The translations under genes and the position numbers were made by a program. DNA of 64,000 nt from Episyrphus balteatus. Lineage: Eukaryota > Arthropoda > Insecta > Diptera > Syrphidae. Within the stretch, counting starts at the first letter, position 1. Every line of letters starts with the position of its first letter. Shown here one piece after another: positions 47,127 through 59,142 of this stretch. A model generated the notes under the pieces. The model was not told the origin of the DNA, did not search any database, and was given only the letters and a program-made list of their open reading frames with translations. The stretch covers positions 28,321,679 through 28,385,678 of the forward strand of contig NC_079135.1 of assembly GCF_945859705.1 (NCBI RefSeq), in the 5' to 3' direction.

Positions 47127-47342
47127 GTACATAAATCGATTAAATCATGAGTTCTATGCCTTTAAGTTTTTGGTCCGTTGGTCTTGTGGATGTTCGGGTT
47201 TTTTGATCAATTTAGAAAGAAAATTATTATTTCGAAAATCATTCCAGTGTAAGATTGTTCTGAACAATGAATATTATGATTTATATCCAGTCTCAAAATA
47301 AACTTATTATCAGTTTAACATGTTTTATTAAAAAACAGTTTA

Positions 47343-47495
47343 AACTTTAAAATAATGGTACCTGCAGTCAATTTTGACATCGTTTATATGTCCACCACGG
47401 CACTTTTGTGCTGGTTGAATACAAATTTCGATGACTTGATTACGCATTTCGTACGACACGAGCGCATTTTCTTTGTTCAATATTGATCTTCAGCT
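47343..47495 (-). pseudogene. Possible tail of a Tc1/mariner-type transposase
   Basis: The minus strand is open for about 50 codons and reads SYEMRNQVIEICIQPAQKCR then GGHINDVKI before ending. The spacing C-x(6)-C-x-GGH-x(2)-DV resembles the C-terminal Cys..GGH..D motif of IS630/Tc1/mariner transposases. No DDE motifs remain upstream. Weakly supported. Confidence 0.35.
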
Positions 47496-48360
47496 CTACT
47501 AAAGACGCTGCACAGTGGCCACGTTTTTATTTTTGGTTGCAAAATCATATCTGATACGAGTTGAGATATATTATTTTTTGTTCTTTCTAAATAAAGTTGA
47601 ATCGAAAAAATTACTGCTTTTATTTACCAATGTTTATCATTATTTGCAACAAAAAAAAACAGTAACTGTTTTTGATGAGCTTTAAAAACCAGAACTAATC
47701 TGACATTAAATTTAATAAATGGTTTTAAACAAAATTAGAACAAAATCTATCAAAATACAGTTCTTTTTTGTAACAATTTTCAACATTTTTTGTTTCCTTA
47801 TCATTGTCGAATTTTTTAGGTAACGCTAAGAAAAGTGTAGTAGATTTTCTAAGTCAATTTTAAACAATTGTCGCAGATAAAATTTCCGTCAAATTTATAT
47901 AAAATACTCTTGCTTAAACAAGTTAAAAAAAAAAAAATAGTGTTCTTAGCAACCACTTCTTAGACATACATTATAAGCAAAAATAAATTCGTGTCCAAAA
48001 ACTGTTCAAAAGTTAAAGGTTCTATGGGGAACCCTATATACAAATTATTGAGGCATATGCATAAAAAAAGTAATTACTAGTAGTAAAAGGTTTATAGTAA
48101 ATACTAGTAGTACTAGTAGAAGCTGAAACTAATAGTATTTACTACATTCGGTATGCATAAACCTTAGTTTCTACCAGCTAGTATAAACTAGTAGTAAATA
48201 CTGGATTCATCCCAGTAAATACTACTAGTTCATCTGAAAGTAATAGTATATACTAGATACCTACATAAATGCTGTTGCTTTTTTTTTGTTCTATATTTTT
48301 AACGTTCTATAATTTCTTTCTTTTGTAACCAATTTTTTGTATTACAATTTGTTGATAATA

Positions 48361-48509
48361 GCCCCGTTCCATTGGAGGTGGTAGTTTACTCATGAGTAGG
48401 ACTAGTACTAGAATTAACACTTGATCTTCTACTCGAGGAGATAGAAATGTGTAGTTGTTGTACTAGATTTCTACTCACGAGTAAACTACCACCTCCAATG
48501 GAACGGGGC
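48361..48509. mobile_element. 149-bp MITE with GCCCCGTTCCATTGGAGGTG ends
   Basis: The TIRs start GCCCCGTTCCATTGGAGGTG and extend for about 37 bp (through GGTAGTTTACTC) with one or two mismatches; TA on each side. It is nested in the element at 48050-49286. No coding capacity. Confidence 0.85.
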
Positions 48510-48824
48510 TAATAACAACTGGTGTTTAAGGCGGTTAAGTTTTATACGCTTAGAACAAATGCCTAAAAAAGCATTTTAATTTTAGTACACATAATTTACT
48601 TCACTATTTCAAATCTACTTTGCTATTTTTACTTTGCATTACTTTGACTGTTTTAATCATAATTGTATACTTTTTTTTTGTTTCGTTTAATTTTCAACTT
48701 GAGAAAATTTATTTTCCTTATTCAATAAAAAAAATCAAATATACCTACAACATCGAGTGAATACACTTAAAATTAATTTTCAACACAATTTAAGAGTTTA
48801 AAAGTGAGTGTTCGAAGTTAAAAA

Positions 48825-49014
48825 ATGGCAAAAGTAGAAGTAGAGTTTGTTAAAATACTAGAAAAGTATGCCGTACTTATTAACAAATCTCAACAGCCTC
48901 ATATAAAAAAAAGCAAAGGCGGAAGCCTTAAAATTGTTTATTCCTGAGTTTCAAGCCAACACTGGTATTTTAATAACAGGAGACCAACTAAAGAAGAGGA
49001 TAAATAACATTTAA
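48825..49014 (+). pseudogene. Myb/SANT-like DNA-binding domain relic with a one-base frameshift
   Basis: From ATG 48825 the frame reads EVEFVKILEKYAVLINKSQQ. After an A run at 48905-48912 the reading must shift by one base to continue AKAEALKLFIPEFQANTGIL and GDQLKKRINN before a stop. The pattern LLEKY..L.NK, then K-x-EA, F..EF, and QLK-x(2)-INN matches Myb/SANT-like domains (PF13873 type) carried by transposons. The usual Trp of the second helix (AW) is Leu here. The frameshift and lack of further coding sequence indicate a dead copy. Confidence 0.6.
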
Positions 49015-49289
49015 CATGAGAAAGTTTTTACTAGTAAATGTTCAAGTTGGTATTTAGAAACTTGAAAAATTACCAGTAAATACTAGAAAGTAAAAGTTCG
49101 TACTAGTTTTTTATGCATATCAAAACCAGTATTTACTATAAAAATTCATCCAAAACTAGTAAATACTATTCTTCTAGTAAATACTACCTTTCCAGCATTT
49201 ACTATGTTTTTTATGCATATGGAAAGTAGTAAATACTATTAAAATTTACTAGTAAAAGCATATGCTACCTTTTATGCATACGGCTCATT

Positions 49290-52200
49290 GTTTTAAATTT
49301 GAAAGGGATATAATTATTTTAAATATGTGTATTATTTAATAGAGGAACAAACGCCGTATAGAGCTGGTAATTGTTACACCTAGGCTGAATTCAAATTCGC
49401 ATTCAAAGCTTACGAATTGTTTATGTTTATTCTACTGATTTTATGAATTTTCAACGCTATTTTGAGTGAAAATAATAAATCGTACAAATAGTCAGGAAAA
49501 TCTAATTTTCTCCTCTCTTAATCTAATAAAATTGCTTTTATAAGAAAATGTCACTTTTGAAGAAAAAAAAAATAAACCAATAACAAGAAAAAATGCGCTT
49601 TCCAGTAATTTTTACAGTTGTCATAAGATGCTCCAAACATAAATTGGCCATCAAAAACAATTTTACTAGAACTTTCCACTTGAAATACAATATGACTGGA
49701 CAACTCTGCATTCAAAACATTTCAATTCCTTAATCAAATTAAAAATATTTAACCACATACATATTTTTACAGAGATTAGAATAAGGACTAGCGATCAAAA
49801 TTTCTTACAAAAAGAAACCAACAAGGTCAAGATATCTATTTCCAATTGTAATCTTTCACAAATTCCATTTAAAAAATTGAACATGAACTCTGCAAAGAAA
49901 TTCCTTACAGAATATTCAGCAATTTTCCAAATTGTTATGTGATTTACGACACATCTGAAATCTCAAAAAGTAAAAAAAAAGAAAAAAAGAAAACCCTTCC
50001 CATATAGCATATTATATAGCTGACATCCAACTGCCGTTACAAATTGGCCTCCATTTCAGATTACAATTCGACTTGTTCGACCCCCGTTTACCTCGGCCAC
50101 CATAACAAATGCTCAAGTGTATGTTACCCTCTCATCTCTATACACTTTAACAGAATAAGGATCTTCTAAATTGATTTTAGGGTGATGCGATGTTTGGAGT
50201 TATACAGAATGAATGAATAAAAAGAAGAAGAAAAATATAACAAAAAAAAACATGGCACCCTTCTTCTTTAACATCATCAGAGGAAATAAATGGTAGTGCT
50301 GAAATAGAGAGGAAAAAAGGCTACCCTTTTGAATGGCATTATAAGTGGGTGGGCGGTAGATGACAACCCTTAAAAGTATATTTTTTATTGCCAAAATATG
50401 GTAAGTGATCCTTTCAAACAAAGGATTTACACTAAAGTGAATGAAATAAATGTTGAGATTTCTTCAAATCCTGACATCAAAAAAACACACATGAGAGGTA
50501 AATCCACTCTCCTGATTTGTGATTTGATAAATTGATAAAATTGTATTGGTCCTTGGAGCTATTAGCAGAGATTAGAGATATTTGTGGCAATCGATTTGTG
50601 AATTAAATGAAAACAAAACCAATGAAAACAAAAAAATAGGTGAAAATTAATTATTATTTGTCATCGATTGGCCTAAGGCATAAAGGCCAAAAGCCGTGTA
50701 GAAGCGGTTGTCCTAATCGCGCGAACCATGAGCTCCAATGGTCATAAATTTTCGTAATTATGCGAGCAATTTAATTATTTTCAAGCGGAAGCGGAAGGGT
50801 AATTTGTGTCACTAATTGCGTGCAAATTGGAAATTCCTCGGGAGGTTATTATTATTTATATTACAGGTGGCTCTATGGCTTATTGGCTTATAAAACACAA
50901 CGGAGGCGCATTTGAATTGAGTATAATTACAGATTAATTCATATATACCTACAAACTCGGGTATATGCATGAAAGGAGCTTTTGAGTTCTGCTTTTGTTG
51001 GTGTTATCTGTGCAAACATGCACAGTGTTGGTGCGGTTTTAGGTGAAGTGGCGTATATTTGGGGCAATAAAGCCAGCGATGAACAGGTTGGTATTTTAAT
51101 ATGACTGGAGAGGCCATAAACTATATACGGGACTGAGTTGATAAACAATTTATTGTTATTAACCTACCGCAGCAGCGTATGTGTATAGTCGTTTTAATAT
51201 TAATTGGACATTAATCGAGCTGACGGAATATAATTAAATCGAAACTATCGGATTTTGTTAATAAATACAAAAAAAAAAAAGAACTGCCAATTTAATTCCA
51301 CGCCTATAGAACTATGAATTAATAAGAATTGAAATACTGTTTTTGATTTATAACAATAAAACTACATGACGTGTTTGACAGTTTGGCTGTAATAGTAAAA
51401 TATATTTTTAGATTGACGTTATCACAAAAATCACTTTAACGAATTTTACGCAGCTTAATTATTGCAACGAATATTTCTGATTCGACATGGCCGAGACGAG
51501 TTCCGATATTTGAAAAACTGCAAACTAATCTCTTAAAATTATACATTTCTAAAGGATTTTGGTATGCTGATTCCGAATCCGAAGTCAGAATTGCTCTAGC
51601 ACGTCAAGTTGTTTTCGAAGCAATATTTTGACTTAAGGTAATCTTTTTCAACCAATTTTGTTTAATGTTTGTTTAAGAACTTGTTTTTTTTTTCTTTCAA
51701 ATTCAGTTGCAATCTTCTCAATATCTCTTTTTTTCTCCGAGATATCTTGAAGTAAGTTAACACTTTGTAGACACGAAATCATTTCACCATTTTCACCAGA
51801 GTATAATACAAAGGAGAAACATTATTTTCTTTTGGTGCTTGCTTAGTTTGTTTAAGTATATCAATAGGTTACAGAATAGGTTAATGTGAAATTTTTCAAT
51901 GATAAAATGGCGGCATAGTTCAGGATGACCGCAAACTGAATGAATGAGGACATATTTGGTATCAAATGATAGATCATATTGTGGGAAAAAAGCCTTCAAA
52001 ATTTTAGCTGAATACAATAAAAAGTTTTAATTTTGTACAAGATCAACCGAATGTAATAAAATAGAATCATTTTTAAAAAAAATGGTACGAGCCAGAATTT
52101 TTCTGACAACAGATTTAGATTCAGGAAAGTCAAAACTTTTGTAATAAATATCAAGAAATTATTTCCTATGTGGGGCTGAGGTCTAATTCGTTATTTTTCT

Positions 52201-52719
52201 TTGACGTGTCGGTTGTTATTATTTTATTAAAGAAGGTCACGAAAATAGAAATAATTGATAAAAAAAAGTTAAGTTTTGCAGTCAAGTCCATTTGAATTTT
52301 GTGCATAATACCCAATTTTGGGAAATTCTGGTTAAGAAACTAAAGGATATTTTGAAAAAGAAAAAAAACTATTTACAATCCATTAGCTTAATGTGTCTTA
52401 CAATTAATTCTTTTATTTTATTAAAAAAAAAAAACATTTAATATAACAGACATTTTGTCCTTTGTAGACAAATGGACTTTACCCACTATTATTCCTAATG
52501 CCTCATTTTAGCTACGTATTTCAGGACATTCTTACTCATTTCGTTGTTTTCGTTTCCTTTTTTAAATTTCATAGAAGATAAGGCTCCCAATTTTATTAAA
52601 GAATAAAATACAAATCCAAACCAGTTGAAAATATAAAAGAAACAAGTAAAATATTACAATGGTGTAACAAACTGTTAGGGATATTTTTTAGGTTAAATGA
52701 ACTACTGTACCATATACAA
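49290..52719. other. Long stretch without a recognised gene
   Basis: 50640-50935 is more GC-balanced than its surroundings and has clustered TAATTA/TAATTG sites (50755, 50772, 50813), as many fly enhancers do; see findings. The segment 52467-52510 shares GGACTT-ACCCA-TATTATTC-GCCTCA with 7568-7605 in the UBXN1-like intron, an old shared repeat. No genes seen. Confidence 0.35.
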
Positions 52720-52721
52720 TA

Positions 52722-53802
52722 TACAGGGTGTCCCATAAGTAATGGATCAAACGAAATATGCTGATAGGCGCACTTTAGGGCTCTCAGAATTAGGTAACTT
52801 GTTCATCCCAAATCCTTTCGGTTTTCGATTTAATGCAGTTTTTGTGAAATTTCGAAAAATCCCGACTTTGCAACAGTATTTTGCGTCCTCCGCTCACAAT
52901 TGATTTTTGTTTTTTACAATTCTTTCACTAAAACATTGCCTAATAATAAGAAATAATTAATTAATCAAAATATTTTTCATTTCATACGCCATTTTGCTGC
53001 AAATTAATTAACAGTTCCATGTTTTATAAAAACTCAATTTCTCTCTTTTATTTCATAGCAACACCCTGAAAAAAATTTGTATGGTGTGGCACTGGTTTAT
53101 TATTTTGAAAACTTGTCGTGTTATTGCAGTTTTCAAAAATGTATAATAATTTCCAAAGTTGAAATTAGAACAAAAGATATTACAATTTGAATGCAAAAAA
53201 ACAGAAGTTTTCAGAGCAAAATAACAAACAAAAATCGAGGCTTTTGTTCAAAAGGAAATAAACAAACAACAGTTGAGAAAATGTGTTTATTTTTCTTTGT
53301 TATTTTTCTCTGAAAAACCCTGTTTTGTTGCTTTTAAATTGTAATATCTTCAGTTCTAACTTCAACTTTGGAAACTTTTATACATTTTTGAAAACTGCAA
53401 TAACATGGCAAGTTTTCAAAATAATGAACTAGTGCCACACCATAAAAATTTTTTTCAGGGTGTTGCTCTGAAATAAAAGAAAGAAATTGAGTTTTTATAA
53501 AACATGGAACTGTTAATTAATTTGCAGCAAAATGGCGTATGAAATGAAAAATATTTTGATTAATTAATTATTTCTTATTATTAGGCAATGTTTTAGTGAA
53601 AGAATTGTAAAAAACAAAAATCAATTGTGAGCGGAGGAAGCAAAATACTGTTGCAAAGTCGGGATTTTTCGAAATTTCACAAAAACTGCATTAAATCGAA
53701 AACCGTAAGGATTTGGGATGAACAAGTTACCTAATTCTGAGAGCCCTAAAGTTGGCCTATCAGCATATTTCGTTTGATCCATTACTTTTGGGACACCCTG
53801 TA
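52722..53802. mobile_element. Foldback element with TACAGGGTGTCCCA ends, second member
   Basis: Starts TACAGGGTGTCCCATAAGTA and ends with the complement of TACAGGGTGTCCCAAAAGTA; TA flanks at 52720-52721 and 53803-53804. The halves are complementary almost throughout (arms of about 500 bp, centre near 53260). 1081 bp. It shares only the outermost 14 bases with 8913-9980; the interiors are unrelated. Confidence 0.85.
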
Positions 53803-53804
53803 TA

Positions 53805-54774
53805 ATTTTTTAAATATTTTTCATACAAGTATCACAAAATTCAAACAATTTTTAAATAATGCAAAAAAAATGTATTTTGTTTGCACCTTTAAGTCCAAAA
53901 AATATGCCCTTTTAAACATTAAACATTGTTTCCATGTCTAAATAAAACACAGCATGAATAAAAGTTCAAAAATAGAACTTTCCGGTCTAAAATGATCAAG
54001 CAAAAACTAATCACTTCTTCATCAAGTGATAGTTTCGATAATAATAATTAAATTGTAAAAACCTTATGAAAATCGTTCATCACCTATTTATCATATTTTA
54101 AATCGCTTTATCAATTTAAATCATATTTTTTTAACAACTTTTTGTATATTTATAAAAAGTACCTACGTTCTCAATTAATTAAAAAGCTGATAACAAAAAT
54201 AATCCCCAAAATTTGATAAACTTGGGTGTGTTATCATTGTAATTGGTATGAATATTTATTTTTTTTTATAAATGCCCCAAATAAAGAGTAGACAAGTTAA
54301 TTTAACCGATAAAACATTCGCACGTAGGGACTTAGCTTTTGGTGTCTAAATAATTGTCAGTTTATTTTCTAATTATTAAATTTGTTAAAACAAATCAAAA
54401 TTGATTATCTGTTCTATTTGTATTTTTTTTTCTATTTGGTTGTCTTATCAACTTTGATTTCAATTAAATAAATGTTAATTTGTTAAATTTATTAGATAAT
54501 AAAGACTTTTTGAGGGCATATTATTACCTTGAGCGTGTCATTGAAATTCTTCAGAAAAGTAATTTATTTAAAGTCATTGTCTTTTACAATTAAACTGGAA
54601 CAAATAATTTCTATTTTAAATGTGTTATCTAAATTGATTATTGATCAGATGTTTTTTTTGGTTAAAATGATACAGTTTCGTAAATCATACGATTCTGATT
54701 AAATTTAATAAGAAATAAAAAATTAAACTAAAATTTGATATCTTTAATTGTTAGTGCTTATACTATATACAGCC
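53805..54774. other. AT-rich non-coding DNA
   Basis: No gene, RNA or bounded element recognised. Confidence 0.4.
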
Positions 54775-54783
54775 TATATAAAC

Positions 54784-55490
54784 GGTGCGGGGAACTAAGT
54801 CCACGGGAACTAAACTAAGTCCACTGAGGTAGTTAGTTCCCACTCAATGGGAACGAAACCAACTTTAGTAAAGTGGAGTAAGTTCCCATGCTAGATGGGA
54901 ATCTAATTCCGGAAAAAACGTGTGGTTTTCGTTGCCTAACTTAACTTACTAACTTAATTCCCATTTCACCAAGAAGAAGTTAAATAAGAAGAAAAAGAGT
55001 CGCTGGTTTTTAATTTGACTTTTTACAGAATCTTGAAAATCAGCAGTTCATTTCGAAATTCAGTTTTCAAGAAACTGAAAAGAGTGTAACACACACGGAA
55101 CTAACCCCCGTGGATGCAAGTTCCATTTAATTTGGAATTAACATCCACTGGACAAGGCACAGTTTAGTTAAAAAATTGTTGTTATTGGTGCCAAGTTGGT
55201 TGGTTGTACAAGTGGGATATTAATTCCGAAAAAAAATCGGGACTAAAAAGTACCTACTTTTACGAAAAATCACGCTTATTTGATTACTTTCGTTATTCGT
55301 TATAAAATCGTTGTTGAAAATAAATTCTCTTTAAATTTTTTAGATTGTGTACTAGGTTCCCATTAGAGAGTGGAATTCAATCCCACCTTGAATGGGAAAG
55401 AAAACCACTTTACTAAAGTGGATTTCGTTCCCACTGAATGAGAACGAAGTCCCTCAGTGGACTTAGTTCTCGTGGACTTAGTTCTGCACC
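54784..55490. mobile_element. Foldback-like element with GGTGCGGGGAACTAAGTCCA ends
   Basis: The left end GGTGCGGGGAACTAAGTCCA matches the complement of the right end (GGTGCAGAACTAAGTCCACG) with a small gap. The flanks TATATAAAC (54775-54783) and TATATTAAC (55491-55499) are a 9-bp duplication with one mismatch. The arms hold many GTTCCCA/TGGGAAC motifs. 707 bp, no transposase. Confidence 0.75.
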
Positions 55491-55499
55491 TATATTAAC

Positions 55500-58110
55500 G
55501 TTGTATCTAACTTTGTATTCCTTAGTTAATTGTGTTATCAAGGAGCAATTTTCTAGAAAAAAAAAAATAGTATCTTAAACAGATATATTTCCGGTACAGT
55601 TTTCCTGATACTCTGGGAAGTCGCTTAAAAACGCAAAATATGCGTAGTTTAACTTAATCAGGAACTTAGCCAATGGAATTTAATATAATTTCAAGTTGGC
55701 GTTATAATTAATATGTAATTTCATTAAAATTTGTATCTGTTGTTATCCTGCGACATTTTGTTTCACGCCAAAAAATATTAATACAAGAAATCGTAACTTT
55801 TTCGAAACCAAATACTTTTTTTTTCAAATTTTTTTCTGCTCTGCTTAATCTAAGTATATTCCAAAACAAACGTTCCCGGAATGACGGTTATAAATGAAAG
55901 TAAAAATTACTTTTAACATACATTTAATATAATTATTATCCATTATAATAGTTGTTCAATAAAAAATATATTAAACTTTAAAAACTTCTTGCAGAACCAT
56001 TTTTACGTTAGAGAAATTAAAAAGTTTACATTGCGTCATGTTTGTTGGGACAACTTTTATTAAAATATAAATAATGAAATTATTAAATTTTTTTTAAAGA
56101 CATGTACAAAATTATGAATATTGTGTATACCTGGTGTTAAAAAAGAAGAAATACCTTAAAATAATTGACTTTTTTGGGTAGATATATTAGATGGAACAAA
56201 ACAAAAATTAATATTTTTCTTACCAAAACAAGTTTATTTCTATATGCATGCCTATAACTTTACTCGGTAAATCAGAAAAAAAAAACCATTATATTTATGT
56301 TTTTTTTATTTAAAAAAATCCTAGAAGTAAAATTTTCCACCACCATGATTTTGACTAGGTATAAAATTATTGAAATCTTTGTTTTGAAACAAAAATTACA
56401 AATTATCATTGTTTTAAGTTCTACGTTACAAGTCAACCCTTGGTGAACCTCAACAAAAAAAACTTAGAAAAAACCGATAAGCCAAAATCATCAATCCAAT
56501 CAACGCACTTGGGACTTTTCGATAAGATGTTTTTGCAAATCTCAAAAACAAATACGAAGTCCTAAGAAGTGACACTTATCATGCACGACGACACATAAAA
56601 TATACACCAAAAACTTTTATTCAAAAATATTTATGCTAAGCAATCAAAAATATCAAGAGATGTCAAACAAATATCATTACACCACCTAAACACATCACAC
56701 ACATTCATACACCCCATACAACAACACAAAACGTCTTCGCACCGTACTTTTTCATCTCCATCTTCATTCCCATGACTTTATTTAAAGACATGAAGTTTAT
56801 GAGTCCTTTTTGTGACAAATCATATCAAATAAGAATAACACAACACAATCGATGACACGACGAGTATGAAAATTTTTTTTGCACAAAATCCTAACAAATG
56901 ACTGCGTATTTGTCTCGTCGTCTTCGTCGTGTGATCCTGGCAAAAATCTTCTAAATCTAAACAAAACAATCTTTGTGGAATAAATTCCCTAAAAAGGATG
57001 TTTTATTTGTTTTGGCATCGTTTAAGTCGTCTCCTCTGTACACATACCTTTCTTTTCTATATCTTGTGGTTTTTATGATGACAAGGATGCTAAATTTTGT
57101 TTTGTGTGTTTGTGTGAAGTTGTTTTCCAGTAGAAGAAAATGAAAAGATTTTTATTTGGCCACGTCCCATGTCACACACAAAGATTGATTGTCTGCATCA
57201 TTTTCAAATTGGGGGGTGGGAGGAGGAAAACCACCTTCCAAACCAACCCCTCCCATTCAAACAATTCATTGGGGATGATGTCCATCTGAGTGCTCATTAT
57301 AGTGACATTGATTGTAGGACATACAAAATACACATGTACTTATACTTAGGAATGAGGAAGATCCGAAACCGGACGAGATATTTATATTTATTTTTTTGTT
57401 TGTATTGTTTGCTAAGCTTTCAGACATCCTAAAATGCCATCCAATGGCTTGGAAAAATTTCGAATCTAGCAGAAAAAGAGAACCGAAAATAATAATCCTG
57501 TTCAACCACAGGAATTATCCTGCAAGGAGCAAGAATAAAAATTGCTAAACAAAATACTACTGGGCAAACTAAATGAACCGTAGAATGGGACAAATCGAAG
57601 GATCATCATCAGCATCATTGGAGGTCGGTTTCGGTTACGGTTTCGCCGAATGGGCTCCTAAATAAATAAAAATAAAAATTTGTTTTTTTTTTCCTCGTTT
57701 TGGTTTGTTTTTTTCTTGCTTTTGGAGGAATGGGTATTGAATTACGGGGAAATTTTAGGAAAATTTTGTGATTCAAATTGGATTACAAAGAAGCAGAGAT
57801 AGAAATATAAAAAAAAAAAACTTGAAAGTTGATTGCCTATTTATCCTCCGTTTGACATTTACAAATATCGTTAGGTATAATTTTTGAATCTTTAATTTCG
57901 TGGAAAAGGCAATGGCTGATGTTTATTGCTGTAATTACGGGTAAATTTTGTGGATTTGAATAAAAGTTTAAAAATATTCAGTATGGGTATATTACGTTAT
58001 TGTTTGTAATTTTCTGCAAAAAGAAAAAATATTAATGGATGAGAGCAAATTAGATTGATCGAAATTAGGATGAATATTATGGTTTCAAATATTTGAATCC
58101 AAAAATAATA
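55500..58110. other. Stretch without a recognised gene
   Basis: 56500-57650 is of more even composition, possibly conserved non-coding DNA. The open frames at 57169-57505 show no known domain. Confidence 0.35.
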
Positions 58111-58118
58111 GAAGCTCG

Positions 58119-59134
58119 CAGTGGCGTACGTTGAGTCGCCGGGGCCCCGGGACAAGACTAAATTTTGGGGCCCCTTTGATATTTGGGGGCCCCTTAGATA
58201 TAAAAAAAAAAGTGCGTATACGCCATACATTTTTTTGTATGGCTTATTTATTTTTAAGTTTATTTTAATGTTTTAATATGTTCGTAATGCACTTTGCTAT
58301 ACTTACTTCAAATTTCTATAAAAATTTTTTTAGCTTAGATTTGATAGTTCTTGGGGTCTCTGTTCTGAAGTAATATGTAGGTACACATTTGATTTTCCAT
58401 CATCAAACATAGTTTATTTCTTTTGGGGCCCCTGAAAAATTATTAATTATTAATTATAAAATATAATATATATAATATAATTATATAATATAATTTTTTT
58501 GGAGCCAAGAATTAATAGGTATTGGTGCCTCTGTTCTGAAGTAATATTCGGAATGCCACCAATAACGTAATGTTTTTATTTTCGGCCCTGATGTATTTAT
58601 GTTGGGGCCCCTGAATTGATATTAAATTTTCCATTTGTTTGTTTTGAACCACTGAAGTAATAGCTTTTGAGGATCCTCAAATAATATTTGTCATGCCATC
58701 AGAAAATTTGATGAATATTTTTGGGCTCATTAGTAATAGATTTTGGGGCCCCCAAATTAATATTTGATTGCCTCTCAACTTACGGGGTTCCTGAAAAATT
58801 ATTTTTTGGGACCCTTCATATAATATTTTTGGAGCCCCGAAGTCATATTTTTTGGGGCTCCTAAAGTAATATTCAGTTATCTATCAACAAATGTAATTGA
58901 ATTTAAAAAACAATTTTTTTTATTTAAAGGCTTTTGGGGCCCCTGCCCTGAAGTTGTTTTTTTGCTTTTTTGGGGCCCCTAATGTATTATTTGTGGTTGC
59001 AAAGATTTTTCAAGTAATATTTTTTAGGGCCTTATGATAAAATTATAATTTTTCTTGTTTCCAGTGGGGGCCCTGGGGTCGGTGGGGGGCCCCGGGGCGC
59101 CGCCCCGCTTGCCCCAAGGGAGTGTACGCCACTG
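58119..59134. mobile_element. hAT-like element packed with GGGGCCCC motifs
   Basis: Ends CAGTGGCGTAC and GTGTACGCCACTG are inverted; the 8-mer GAAGCTCG is duplicated exactly (58111-58118 and 59135-59142). The interior repeats TTTTGGGGCCCCTNAA-like phrases about a dozen times, and the right end is very G/C-rich (59065-59120). No transposase remains. The 8-bp duplication and CAG end indicate hAT. Open frames here are repeat artefacts. Confidence 0.85.
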
Positions 59135-59142
59135 GAAGCTCG

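Larger units (their letters stand above)
48050..49286. mobile_element. TIR element with ACTAGTAAATACT arrays and a Myb/SANT relic
   Basis: Left end GAGGCATATGCATAAAA and the complement of the right end GAGCCGTATGCATAAAA match closely; ATT flanks both sides, a possible 3-bp duplication. Both subterminal regions are rich in ACTAGTAAATACT and its complement. It contains a nested MITE (48361-48509) and a decayed Myb/SANT-like reading frame. Harbinger-type elements pair a transposase with a Myb/SANT protein, so this may be a remnant of one that lost its transposase. Confidence 0.6.
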
